Shown here: one piece after another, positions 1-7,818 of the stretch
How the letters are laid out: each line of letters begins with the position of its first letter
Numbering within the stretch: the first letter of the stretch is position 1
Source: Streptomyces sp. KMM 9044
GTDB lineage: Bacteria > Actinomycetota > Actinomycetes > Streptomycetales > Streptomycetaceae
Direction: 5' to 3'
Assembly (NCBI RefSeq): GCF_024701375.2
Contig: NZ_CP113910.1
Location: 5,828,001 to 5,892,000, forward strand
DNA length: 64,000 nt
The notes under the pieces: generated by a model
The model's input: the letters and a program-made list of their open reading frames with translations, nothing else
The model's database searches: none
What the model was told of the DNA's origin: nothing
Position numbers and translations under genes: made by a program

Positions 1-1
1 C

Positions 2-928
2 CACGCCCTGACCGTAGCCACCCGCCACGCCCACAACCGCCACACCTCCGGCATGACCAGCGGCCACAAGGTGCCGCTGTTCGCACACCGCAGCCACCAC
101 GCCCCGCTGCTGGAAGCCACCGCCACCGCCTACGCCGCCACCCTCCTGCAACGCAGTGTCACCCAGCAGTGGACACAGGCGACGGACGACGACCTGCAGG
201 ACTGCGAACGGCTCGTCGCCGTGGCCAAGGGATGGATCACCTGGCAGGCACGCGCCATCATGACCGAATGCCGCGAACGCTGCGGCGCCCAGGGCCTGAT
301 CCTCGCCAACGGCATCGCCGGCCAGCTCGCCGCGAACGAGGGCACCATCACCGCCGAAGGCGACAACAAGGTCATCTGGGTCAAGGCCGCAGGCGAAATG
401 CTCCTCGGCGGCTTCGCCCCGAAACCGGCCAGTGAGATCCCGCCGGGGCAGCGCGTGCTGGAGGACCCGCACTACCTGCAGGAACTCCTGACGGACGTCG
501 AGCGGATATGGCACGAACGAGCCCGCACCCGGCTGCGCGGCGGCCGGCCCCCCTCCCCCCTGGCCCGCTGGAACGCCACCGTCACCCCCGCCCTCCAACT
601 CGTCGAGGCCCACGCCCACCGCCTGGCCGGCGACGCCCTCCTCGACGCGGCGACCCGGGCAGGCGCCGCGGCAGCCCGGCAGATCCTCGCCGACCTGCAC
701 CGGCTGTTCACCCTGCGCCGCATCGCCGCGCACAGCGGTGACCTGCTGGCCCAGGGGCGGCTCACCACCGACCAGGTACAGCGGCTGCCCGACGCCGTCG
801 AGAGTGCCGTCGCAGCCCTGGAGCCCCACGCGCTGACGCTGGTCGGAGGATTCGACGTGCCGGAGGAACTGCTGAACAGCCACCCCGTACTGCACGCGGA
901 CAATCCGGAAGCCCTCGTCTCCGCATAG
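2..928 (+). CDS. Acyl-CoA oxidase/dehydrogenase-like protein, C-terminal part (5' end outside window)
   Basis: The frame is open from the first bases of the window, so the gene begins upstream; an internal ATG at 53 is not the likely start. The segment reads as the C-terminal helical domain of the acyl-CoA oxidase/dehydrogenase superfamily: an ALTVATRHAHNR stretch at the left edge, then CRERCGAQG, then the EGDN motif (EGDNKVIWVKAAGEML) that contacts FAD/substrate in this family. These flavoenzymes oxidise acyl-CoA at the alpha-beta bond in beta-oxidation or specialised acyl metabolism. The substrate cannot be told from this part. A strong hairpin follows the stop, so this is the end of its transcript. 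Confidence 0.75.
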   Translation, partial: HALTVATRHAHNRHTSGMTSGHKVPLFAHRSHHAPLLEATATAYAATLLQRSVTQQWTQATDDDLQDCERLVAVAKGWITWQARAIMTECRERCGAQGLILANGIAGQLAANEGTITAEGDNKVIWVKAAGEMLLGGFAPKPASEIPPGQRVLEDPHYLQELLTDVERIWHERARTRLRGGRPPSPLARWNATVTPALQLVEAHAHRLAGDALLDAATRAGAAAARQILADLHRLFTLRRIAAHSGDLLAQGRLTTDQVQRLPDAVESAVAALEPHALTLVGGFDVPEELLNSHPVLHADNPEALVSA

Positions 929-952
929 CGGCCGGCCGTCATCGGCCGGCCG
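929..952 (+). terminator. Intrinsic terminator hairpin after the acyl-CoA oxidase-like gene
   Basis: A perfect 10-bp stem, cggccggccg / cggccggccg, with a 4-base loop (tcat) begins at the base after the TAG stop. There is no T-tract, which is usual for Streptomyces terminators. Confidence 0.65.
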
Positions 953-1031
953 TCATGGAGGGCCCGCCCGGTACCTGAGACGGCGCGGCACCGGTTCGCA
1001 TCGCCGGGCCCGCGCCGGTTAGGTTGCCCTC

Positions 1032-2021
1032 ATGACCGACTCGACTGCTCAGAGCACCACCGGCGCAGTGGCCGCCGGCCTCGCCACCCTCACCGCCGAC
1101 GGAACCGTCCTCGACACCTGGTTCCCCGCCCCCGAACTCGCCGCCGCGCCCGGCCCGTCCGGCACCGAGCGGCTGTCCGCCGAGCGCGCCGCCGAACTCC
1201 TCGGCGCCGGCGCGACCGCGGCGATCGGACCGGACGCGCGCCGGGGTGTCGAAGTGGTCGCGGTCCGTACGGTCATCTCCTCGCTCGACGAGAAGCCGAC
1301 CGACGCGCACGACGTCTACCTGCGCCTCCACCTGCTCTCGCACCGTCTGGTCAAGCCGCACGGCCAGAACCTGGAGGGCATGTTCGGCTTCCTCGCGAAC
1401 GTCGCCTGGACCTCGCTCGGCCCCGTCGCCGTCGACGACGTCGAGAAGGTGCGGCTGAACGCCCGCGCCGAGGGCCTGCACCTGGCCGTCACGTCCATCG
1501 ACAAGTTCCCCCGGATGACGGACTATGTCGTCCCCAAGGGCGTCCGCATCGCCGACGCGGACCGGGTCCGCCTGGGCGCCCACCTCGCCGCGGGCACCAC
1601 GGTCATGCACGAGGGCTTCGTCAACTTCAACGGGGGCACCCTCGGCACCTCCATGGTCGAGGGCCGCATCTCCGCGGGCGTCGTTGTCGGCGACGGCTCG
1701 GACATCGGCGGCGGCGCCTCCACCATGGGCACGCTGTCCGGCGGCGGCAGCGTGATCATCGCCATCGGCGAGCGCTGCCTGGTCGGGGCCGAGGCGGGCG
1801 TCGGCATCGCGCTCGGCGACGAGTGCGTCGTCGAGGCAGGCCTGTACGTCACCGCGGGCACCCGCGTGACCATGCCCGACGGCGAGGTCGTCAAGGCCCG
1901 CGCGCTGTCCGGCGCCTCCCACATTCTCTTCCGCCGCAACTCGATCACCGGCACGGTCGAGGCCCGCCCGAACAATGCGGTCTGGGGCGGCCTGAACGAC
2001 GTCCTGCACAGCCACAACTGA
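1032..2021 (+). CDS. dapD: 2,3,4,5-tetrahydropyridine-2,6-dicarboxylate N-succinyltransferase
   Basis: DapD transfers succinyl from succinyl-CoA to tetrahydrodipicolinate in the succinylase branch of lysine/meso-diaminopimelate synthesis (cytosol). The 329-aa product has the length and N-terminal domain of the actinobacterial DapD type, followed by a left-handed beta-helix built of hexapeptide repeats (about residues 170-280, with runs such as [15 protein letters not shown] and [14 protein letters not shown]). It ends [10 protein letters not shown]. The ATG at 1032 follows a short leader. The gene stands alone, between the upstream terminator and a convergent sigma-factor gene. Confidence 0.93.
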   Translation: MTDSTAQSTTGAVAAGLATLTADGTVLDTWFPAPELAAAPGPSGTERLSAERAAELLGAGATAAIGPDARRGVEVVAVRTVISSLDEKPTDAHDVYLRLHLLSHRLVKPHGQNLEGMFGFLANVAWTSLGPVAVDDVEKVRLNARAEGLHLAVTSIDKFPRMTDYVVPKGVRIADADRVRLGAHLAAGTTVMHEGFVNFNGGTLGTSMVEGRISAGVVVGDGSDIGGGASTMGTLSGGGSVIIAIGERCLVGAEAGVGIALGDECVVEAGLYVTAGTRVTMPDGEVVKARALSGASHILFRRNSITGTVEARPNNAVWGGLNDVLHSHN

Positions 2022-2051
2022 CGGGGAGCCGCGGATCCGCCCCGTGGGCGC

Positions 2052-2078
2052 GCCCGGGTGCGACGACCGTACCCGGGC
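2052..2078. terminator. Bidirectional terminator between dapD and the sigma factor
   Basis: Inverted repeat gcccgggt (2052-2059) / acccgggc (2071-2078) with an 11-base loop, placed between two convergent genes that end at 2021 and 2109. Confidence 0.5.
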
Positions 2079-2108
2079 ATGCTCCCCCGACGGTTCCGGA
2101 CCCCGGCC

Positions 2109-3071
2109 TCAGCGGCTCAGGACTGTTTCCCGGCGCATGTGGGACAGCTTCTCCGGGTTGCGTACGGCGTACAGGCCGGTGACGAGGCCGCCCTCGACGC
2201 GGACCGTCAGGACGGTGTCGAGTTCGCCGTCGACCCGCAGGAGCAGTGCCGGGCGGCCGTTGACCTCGGCCGGCAGGAACGAGGAACCGGCGGGGATCCT
2301 GCCCAGGCCCGCGGTCAGCAGGCGGGCCACCTTGTCGGCCCCGACGATGGGCCGCAGGACGGCCTGCCTGACCCCGCCGCCGTCGCCCAGCAGGACCACA
2401 TCCGGTGCCAGGATGTCGAGCAGGTTCTGGAGGTCTCCCGTCTCGACCGCCCGGCGGAACGCGTCGAGCGCCTTTCGGGAGTCCGTCGACGAGACGTGTT
2501 CGCGCGGCCGGCGTGCCGCCACGTGGGCGCGTGCGCGGTGCGCGATCTGGCGGACCGTGGCCGGTTTCCGGTCGACGGCCTCCGCGATCTCGTCGTACTC
2601 CAGGGCGAACACCTCGCGCAGCACGAACACCGCCCGCTCCGTCGGCGTGAGTGTCTCCAGCACCAGCATCATCGCCGTCGAGACGCTGTCGGCGAGTTCG
2701 ACGTCCTCGGCCACGTCGGGCGTGGTGAGCAGCGGCTCGGGCAGCCACGAGCCCACATAGGACTCCTTGCGGCGGCCGAGCGTGCGCAGCCGGTTCAGCG
2801 CCTGGCGTGTGGTGATCCGGACCAGGTACGCCCGCCGGTCCCGCACCGTGCCGAGCTCGACCCCCGCCCACCGCAGCCAGGTCTCCTGCAGCATGTCCTC
2901 CGCGTCGGCGGCCGAGCCCAGCATCTCGTAGGCGACCGTGAACAGGAGGTTGCGGTGGTCGACGAACACCTCGGTGGCGGCATCCGTTCCCGCTTCGCCC
3001 GCGGGGCGCCCGGCCGTGGGCTCGCTTCGTTCGCTCTTCACCGGACGTTCCTTCGCTTTTGACTGCGTCAT
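2109..3071 (-). CDS. ECF41-type RNA polymerase sigma factor (SigJ-like)
   Basis: 320 aa from the ATG at 3071; a GTG two codons upstream (3077) is possible. Domains in order: sigma-70 region 2 (YEMLGSAADAEDMLQETWLRW, about residues 45-65), region 4 (LTPTERAVFVLREVFALEYDEIAEA), then a SnoaL/NTF2-like C-terminal domain. The ECF41 signature is visible: WLPEPLL in the linker, and GDGGG plus NPEKL in the C-terminal domain. In this group the C-terminal extension acts as a built-in anti-sigma/activator module, so no separate anti-sigma factor is expected. ECF41 genes are typically beside carboxymuconolactone decarboxylase, oxidoreductase or epimerase (COE) genes; the divergent neighbour looks like a ruined copy of one. 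Confidence 0.88.
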   Translation of the reverse strand: MTQSKAKERPVKSERSEPTAGRPAGEAGTDAATEVFVDHRNLLFTVAYEMLGSAADAEDMLQETWLRWAGVELGTVRDRRAYLVRITTRQALNRLRTLGRRKESYVGSWLPEPLLTTPDVAEDVELADSVSTAMMLVLETLTPTERAVFVLREVFALEYDEIAEAVDRKPATVRQIAHRARAHVAARRPREHVSSTDSRKALDAFRRAVETGDLQNLLDILAPDVVLLGDGGGVRQAVLRPIVGADKVARLLTAGLGRIPAGSSFLPAEVNGRPALLLRVDGELDTVLTVRVEGGLVTGLYAVRNPEKLSHMRRETVLSR

Positions 3072-3225
3072 GCGCACAGGGCCCGATCCCCGCGATCCTG
3101 CGGCCCCTGTCTGCCATGGCCCGTGTCACAGGGCGGGTCCGTCACACGAAGCCGGCGACCGGCATCGCGTGTTCATTCGATATAACACCACAAGTAGGGA
3201 CGACGCCATAAATGCCTGATTCGAT

Positions 3226-3575
3226 CTGTTCGTCAACGAACCCGTCCTCGAGTTCGTCAAGCGGTTGGCCGGCGCCGGCCGGATCGACGGCTGAGGCCGC
3301 CGCGCCGACCTGCGCACCGAGGAGGCCGCTGCCGCCCGGCGCGGGTCCACCACGTTCACCGAGGCCGGGCAGGCCCTCGCGGAGGAGGCCGTCCGGCTCG
3401 GCGACGCCCACCAGGGCGTGTCCGACGGGGCCTGGGCCCGGGTGCGCAAGCACCGTGACGGCGACCGGACCGTCGCCCTGGTCGCCCCGGTCGTGCGGCC
3501 AACCGGCTCGCCGTGATCGTCCGACGGAAGGGAGGGGCGTGCGAGCCGGGCGTGTTCGCCCATGCCCTCGGCTGA
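3226..3575 (+). pseudogene. Decayed carboxymuconolactone decarboxylase (AhpD-like) gene, tentative
   Basis: The main reading frame is open from just after a TGA at 3292 to a TGA at 3514. It encodes a helical stretch ending AWARVRKHRDGDRTVALVAPVV; shifting frame near 3494-3500 continues as ANRLAVIVRRK to a stop at 3573. That end resembles the family pattern of a helical segment followed by a WNRLAV-type motif. Upstream of the stop at 3292 the same frame reads LFVNEPVLEFVKRLAGAGRID. No intact start or ribosome site is visible. Position, divergent from an ECF41 sigma gene, matches the usual COE partner. The family assignment rests on pattern resemblance only. Confidence 0.4.
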
Positions 3576-3605
3576 GGGACGGGCGCGTGCGGCGAGCGGT
3601 GACGG

Positions 3606-4462
3606 TCAGCCTGCCGTGAGGTTCTCGTAGAGTGACCTGAGGCTGTCGGTCGTCCTCCGGTCCGCCGGCAGTCCGGGGGTGGTGAGGAGGGCCGTGACCG
3701 TGCCGGGCGGGCCGGCGGCGGTCATCGCCTCGATGAGGGCGGCCGACCTGCCGTTGGGGATCCGCCGCGCGGGCCGTGTCGCCCGCGTCGAAGGCGTCCA
3801 GGACGGCGCGCAGGTGGTCCGGGACCACGTTCGCGACCGTACTGACGTAATCGGCGGCGCCGACCGCGTACAGGGCCAGGAGGTGCTCGTCGCAGCCCGC
3901 GTAGTAGGCGAGGTCCGTGCGGGCGAGGATCCTCTGGGCGGTCGGAAGGTCGTGAGCAGTCCTTCACCGCGACGATCCGGGGGTGCTCGGCGAGCCGCAG
4001 CATCGTGCCGGGGTCGATGCGGGTGCCCGCGCGGGCCGGGATGTCGCACCGGGCCAGGGGGAGGTCCGTGGCGTCCGCGATCTCGCGGAAGTGGGCCTCG
4101 ATCGCGTCCTGCGGTGGGCGGCTGTCGTACGGGGCGACGACCAGGAGGCCGTCCGCGCCCGCCCTCTCGGGCGACTGCGGCGCTGTGCGCGGTGTCGGCG
4201 GTGCCGACTCCGGCGACGATCGTGGCGCGACCGCCCACGGCCTCCCGTACCGCTGTGACGAGGGCGGACTTCTCGGCGTCCGTCGTGGTGGGGACTCTCC
4301 CGTCGTACCGGACAGGGCCAGGCCGTCGCAGCCGCGGCTCACCAGGTGGTCGACCAGACGCGCGGCGCCGTCCAGGTCCAGGGCCCCGGCGGGGGTGAAG
4401 GGCGTGACCATGGCGCAGAGGGCGCGGCCGAAGGGCGACGGGGAGGGCGAGGAGGTGGTCAT
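3606..4462 (-). pseudogene. Frameshifted 4-hydroxy-tetrahydrodipicolinate synthase/aldolase-family gene (dapA paralogue)
   Basis: A DapA-family protein can be pieced together only by switching frames several times. From ATG 4462: ALCAMVTPFTPAGALDLDG and LALSGTTGES; shift near 4300 to GGRATIVAGVGTADTAHSAAV; shift near 4175 to AGADGLLVVAPYDSRPP and then HPRIVAVKD, where the lysine is the Schiff-base position; shift near 3945 to LARTDLAYYAGCDEHLLALYAVGAADYVS (shown in part) and AVLDAFDAGDTARAAD; shift near 3770 to TAAGPPGTVTALLTTPGLPAD, ending LYENLTAG. At least four frame changes with otherwise good family sequence indicate a recent pseudogene, or a poorly sequenced stretch. Two intact DapA-family paralogues lie at 20365 and 24156. 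Confidence 0.75.
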
Positions 4463-4564
4463 GGGGGTAGTCTCGGTGCGATCAATGCGTAGCTCCACTG
4501 ATATCTACTATCCGCCCATGGTAAGCATTTGTAACTGGTGGTGGCTCGGGATAAGGACCACGAG

Positions 4565-4580
4565 GTCCGGGTACCCGGAC
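4565..4580. promoter_or_regulatory. 16-bp perfect palindrome upstream of the holin-like gene
   Basis: gtccgggtacccggac is a perfect palindrome 28 bases before the GTG start at 4609, with a strong ribosome site (gaggagg) between them. It could be an operator or a 5'-leader hairpin; the sequence alone does not decide. Confidence 0.35.
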
Positions 4581-4608
4581 GTTCCCGACCGAGAGGAGGC
4601 GGAACGCC

Positions 4609-5097
4609 GTGACCGTAACCATCGAGCATCGTCCGGCCCGTGACACGCACAGCCGTGACCAGCAGAGCCGCGAGTACGGCGGCGGCACACGCGTGCGTGA
4701 CGGCCACAGCCATGACGAGCACAGCGTGGGCGAACTCGTCGGACAGGCCACCGAGCAGGTCTCCCGGCTGGTACGGCAGGAAGTGGCCCTGGCCAAGGTG
4801 GAGCTGGCCGAGAAGGGCCGCCGGGCCGGAATCGGCGGTGGCATGCTGGGCGGCGCGGGCGCCTTCGCCTACGCGGGCCTGCTCGCGGCGGCCTTCACCG
4901 GGGGTGCCGCGCTCTCCCTCGTCCTGCCGGTGTGGGCGGCGGCGCTGGTCATCACGGCCGTGCTGTTCGTGATCGCGGGTGCGCTGGCCATGGCCGGACG
5001 CGGCCAGCTGCGGAAGGCCACGCCGGCGGCCCCGGAGCAGGCGCTGGGCAGTGTGAAGGCCGACGTGGAGGAGATCAAGGAAAGGGCACACCGATGA
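4609..5097 (+). CDS. Phage holin family (actinobacterial Holin-X, superfamily III) membrane protein
   Basis: 162 aa from a GTG at 4609 with gaggagg upstream. The N-terminal ~45 residues are hydrophilic and His/Asp/Arg-rich, followed by an amphipathic segment (LVGQATEQVSRLVRQEVALA), two adjacent membrane helices (about 75-98 and 103-128), and a charged C-terminus. This is the PF07332 layout, widespread in Streptomyces outside prophages, so a lysis role should not be assumed; a part in envelope organisation is the more cautious reading. Its stop overlaps the start of the DUF3618 gene (ATGA), so the two are translationally coupled. Confidence 0.8.
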   Translation: MTVTIEHRPARDTHSRDQQSREYGGGTRVRDGHSHDEHSVGELVGQATEQVSRLVRQEVALAKVELAEKGRRAGIGGGMLGGAGAFAYAGLLAAAFTGGAALSLVLPVWAAALVITAVLFVIAGALAMAGRGQLRKATPAAPEQALGSVKADVEEIKERAHR

Positions 5098-5477
5098 CGC
5101 GGGACGTGAACGGCGTGAACGCGCCTGCGAAGACGGCCGGTTCCGGTTCCGGGGCCCACATCGAGGCCGGGGTCGAGCAGGATGCCGCCCGCGGGGTCAA
5201 GGGGCCGGACGAGCTGCGGCGGGAGATCGAGCGGACGCGGCACGAACTCGGCGACACGGTGGAGCAGCTGGCCGGGAAGATGGACGTCAGGGGGAACGCG
5301 ATGGCCCGCGTGGAGGACCTGCGCGACAAGGCCGGGGCGATGACCGTGCAACTGCGGAGCAACGCCACGCAGGCCCGGCGGGCCGGGACACGCAAGCCGT
5401 GGCCGGTGATGGTCGCCGGCGGGACGGTGGCCGGACTGGCGGCGACGGCGGTACTGCGGCGGCGCGGGACGCACTGA
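5094..5477 (+). CDS. DUF3618 domain-containing membrane-anchored protein
   Basis: 127 aa. The start is the ATG at 5094, overlapping the preceding stop by four bases. The DUF3618 core is ELRREIERTRHELGDTVEQL and the following ~40 residues, a charged, probably coiled-coil segment; a single membrane helix (about residues 101-120, VMVAGGTVAGLAATAVL) sits near the C-terminus before a short RRRGTH tail. DUF3618 proteins commonly occur beside Holin-X genes, as here. The function is unknown, probably structural at the membrane. Confidence 0.8.
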   Translation: MTRDVNGVNAPAKTAGSGSGAHIEAGVEQDAARGVKGPDELRREIERTRHELGDTVEQLAGKMDVRGNAMARVEDLRDKAGAMTVQLRSNATQARRAGTRKPWPVMVAGGTVAGLAATAVLRRRGTH

Positions 5478-5504
5478 CGGCGGACCGGGCCGGGCGGGCA
5501 CGGC

Positions 5505-5542
5505 CGAGGGCCGGCCGGACGGGAACGTCCGGCCGGCCCTCG
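5505..5542. terminator. Bidirectional intrinsic terminator
   Basis: A perfect 16-bp stem, cgagggccggccggac / gtccggccggccctcg, with a 6-base loop, between the convergent DUF3618 and nuclease genes. Confidence 0.8.
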
Positions 5543-5572
5543 TGCGGATGTGCGGGTGCAGGTGTGTACGCC

Positions 5573-7399
5573 CTACGGACGGAAGCGCAGGATCTGCGGG
5601 TCGTGGTCGCTGATCTGGTCGTGGAACTCGCTGTTGAGGTGCACGCTGTCGTACGTGAACGCCCCGCCGCGGCGGATCGACGGGCTGATCAGGATCTGGT
5701 CCAGGACCTGACTGCTGCCCTGGTAGACGTACGAGTAACGCTCGCTCCTCGGCAGGGACCTGACCGCCGACCAGAGAGTGCCCCGGCCCTCGAGGATCCT
5801 CGTCGTCGCGGAGAACTCGAAGTCGTTGATGTCGCCGAGGACGACGACGTCCGCGTTCTTCTGGGCGGCGAGGATCTTCGCGGTGAAGTCGTGGACCTCC
5901 TTCGCCTGGAGGTGGCGCTGCGTCTCCGAGCCGCGCGACGGCGGCTGGTACTGCGACGTCAGGGCCTGGTCGCCGCCCTTGGAGGCGAAGTGGTTGGCGA
6001 CCACGACCACCGTGCGGCCGCGGAAGACGAACTCGCCGGCCAGCGGTTTGCGGCTGTCCTCGAACGCCTCGGACTCCGGGGCGACGCGGCCGGGGGAGAC
6101 CGTCAGGGCCGCCTTGCCGCGCACCTTGGTGACGCCGGTGGCCGTCGTGGCGTCGCCGCCCGCGCGGTCGGTGAAGGAGACCCGCTCCGGGTTGAAGAGG
6201 AACACCAGGCGGATGTTGCCGCCCGGCTCGCCGCCGTCGGTCTTGTCGGCAGGGTCGATCCCGCGCCAGTCGTAGCGCGGTCCGCCCGCCGCCTCGATCG
6301 CGTCGATCAGCTTCGCCACCGTCAGGTCGGCGGCGACCGTGCCGTCGTCGGTGGCACCGTTGTTGTCCTGGATCTCCTCCAGGGACACGATGTCGGGCGA
6401 CTTCAGGTTGTCCACGATCGCCTCGGCGTGCGCGGCGAACGTGTCGTCGGACGGGTCGAGGTTCTCCACGTTGTACGTGGCGACCGCCAGCTCGCCGGAG
6501 CGCTGCGCGCGCGTCGACTCGCGCCGCAGGTTCCCGCTCTCGAGCGTGCCGAGTTGGCCGGCCACCAGTGTGTAGCCGCCGTACTGGCTGAAGTCCAGCG
6601 GCCCCGCGGTGGTGCCGGCGAGGGTGTCGCCGACGTCGGCGTCGGGGAAGTCCGCGGCCCGCCCCAGGGACTGGATCTGCAGACGCCCGGTGTTCTGGGC
6701 GCCGTAGGAGCCGTAGACCGTGCCGCCGCGGTGGTTGCGGTTCTCCCGCGGCTTCACCGTGACCCAGAGCTCGGTGTACGGGTCGGTGGCACCGACCACG
6801 CGGGTGTCGGAGACCTGGACGTTCATTCCCTCGAGGGACTCGTAGAAGTCCAGGGCGTAGCGGCCCGGGCGCAGCGGCAGGGCGTTGACCGAGCCGTTCG
6901 CCGCGGTGTCCCCGGCCGGGGTGTAGGCGGCGGGGACGGATCTGGCATCGATCCTGGTGGCGGCCGGGACCGGGTTGCCGCTGGAGACGACGGTGAACGT
7001 GGCGCGGGTGATCTCCGTCAGCGCCTGGTTGCCGGAGGCCGTGCCGCCGGGGACGTACTCCGTGACCGTGCCGGAGACCGTGACGGCATCGCCGACGGCG
7101 ACTCCCTGCGGGGTCGAACCCGTGTAGACGAAGACGCCCTCGCTGGTGGCCGGATCGGCGTCCGGAGTCGGATCCTGGATCCAGAATCCGCGGGACGAGC
7201 CGTAGGTGCGGATGCCAGTGACGATTCCGGCCACATCGGTGACCTGCCGCCCGGCGTATGGAGACATCCGGGTGTTGCCCTGGATGTCGTGGATGCGCAC
7301 GGACTCCGCGTGCGCGGGCGAGGTGAGGACGATCGTGGACGCCGCGCACACGGCGGCGACGGTGAGCGCGGCGAAGCGCGTGGACGACTTGCTCGGCAA
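5573..7399 (-). CDS. Secreted endonuclease/exonuclease/phosphatase-family nuclease (ExeM/NucH-like)
   Basis: 608 aa. The Sec signal peptide is SSTRFAALTVAAVCAASTIVLTSPAHA with cleavage near residue 31. An OB-fold/LTD-like region follows (VTDVAGIVTGIRTYGSSRGF, WIQDP), then an EEP catalytic domain from about residue 300: ATYNVENLDP, SLEEIQDNNG (metal-binding Glu), VVVANHFASKGGD, VVLGDINDF and DHDPQILRF (the C-terminal Asp-His pair). This is the arrangement of extracellular DNases of the ExeM/NucH type; the likely role is scavenging nucleotides or phosphate from external DNA. The product ends at the shared terminator. Confidence 0.85.
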   Translation of the reverse strand: MPSKSSTRFAALTVAAVCAASTIVLTSPAHAESVRIHDIQGNTRMSPYAGRQVTDVAGIVTGIRTYGSSRGFWIQDPTPDADPATSEGVFVYTGSTPQGVAVGDAVTVSGTVTEYVPGGTASGNQALTEITRATFTVVSSGNPVPAATRIDARSVPAAYTPAGDTAANGSVNALPLRPGRYALDFYESLEGMNVQVSDTRVVGATDPYTELWVTVKPRENRNHRGGTVYGSYGAQNTGRLQIQSLGRAADFPDADVGDTLAGTTAGPLDFSQYGGYTLVAGQLGTLESGNLRRESTRAQRSGELAVATYNVENLDPSDDTFAAHAEAIVDNLKSPDIVSLEEIQDNNGATDDGTVAADLTVAKLIDAIEAAGGPRYDWRGIDPADKTDGGEPGGNIRLVFLFNPERVSFTDRAGGDATTATGVTKVRGKAALTVSPGRVAPESEAFEDSRKPLAGEFVFRGRTVVVVANHFASKGGDQALTSQYQPPSRGSETQRHLQAKEVHDFTAKILAAQKNADVVVLGDINDFEFSATTRILEGRGTLWSAVRSLPRSERYSYVYQGSSQVLDQILISPSIRRGGAFTYDSVHLNSEFHDQISDHDPQILRFRP

Positions 7400-7818
7400 C
7401 GGATTCCCTCCGGGAACGTGATGAGTGCCGGGACGAGGGGGAAGGACGTGCGACGTGCTGGGACGGCGGGAGTGGTTCGGGCCGGTGGGGCTGCTGGGGC
7501 CGAGGGGGCGTGTGAGGCGGGTCGGGCAGGTGTGACGTGCGTGGAGGGTGTGCTCCCGTGAGCCCTGCGAGTACCCCCCCAGGACGCCTCCGTGGAAGGC
7601 GCTCGCGGGTGGATTCCGCTCCGGTGAACGACGGTCCGCCGACTTCTACGCGCGTCAATCTCCAGCCTGGCCGGGCCACTTGTCAAGGTTTCAGCCATGT
7701 ACAGGGGTGGAAGCAGAGGTGAAGCGGGCGGCTTGGGTGGAAATCCGTCTAGGCTGAGCGGCTGAGTCGTAGAAGGCGCCGAGGTCAGAACCTGGGTCTT
7801 TCCGGAGGAGAACAGCCG
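7400..7818. other. Divergent intergenic region (419 bp)
   Basis: Lies between the divergently transcribed nuclease and the 477-aa hypothetical gene. A tgtcaa at 7681 reads as a TTGACA -35 box on the minus strand, but I see no convincing -10 at the right distance. A ribosome site ggaggag precedes the ATG at 7819. Nothing else is supportable. Confidence 0.4.

Noticed and set aside
4609..5477. Prophage remnant suggested by the holin-family gene
   Set aside because: Holin-X/DUF3618 pairs are ordinary chromosomal genes in Streptomyces and no other phage gene is present.
4869..7679. Very long minus-strand frame across holin, DUF3618 and nuclease region
   Set aside because: It is an Arg/Pro-rich shadow of the real genes; the nuclease frame has the signal peptide and catalytic motifs.
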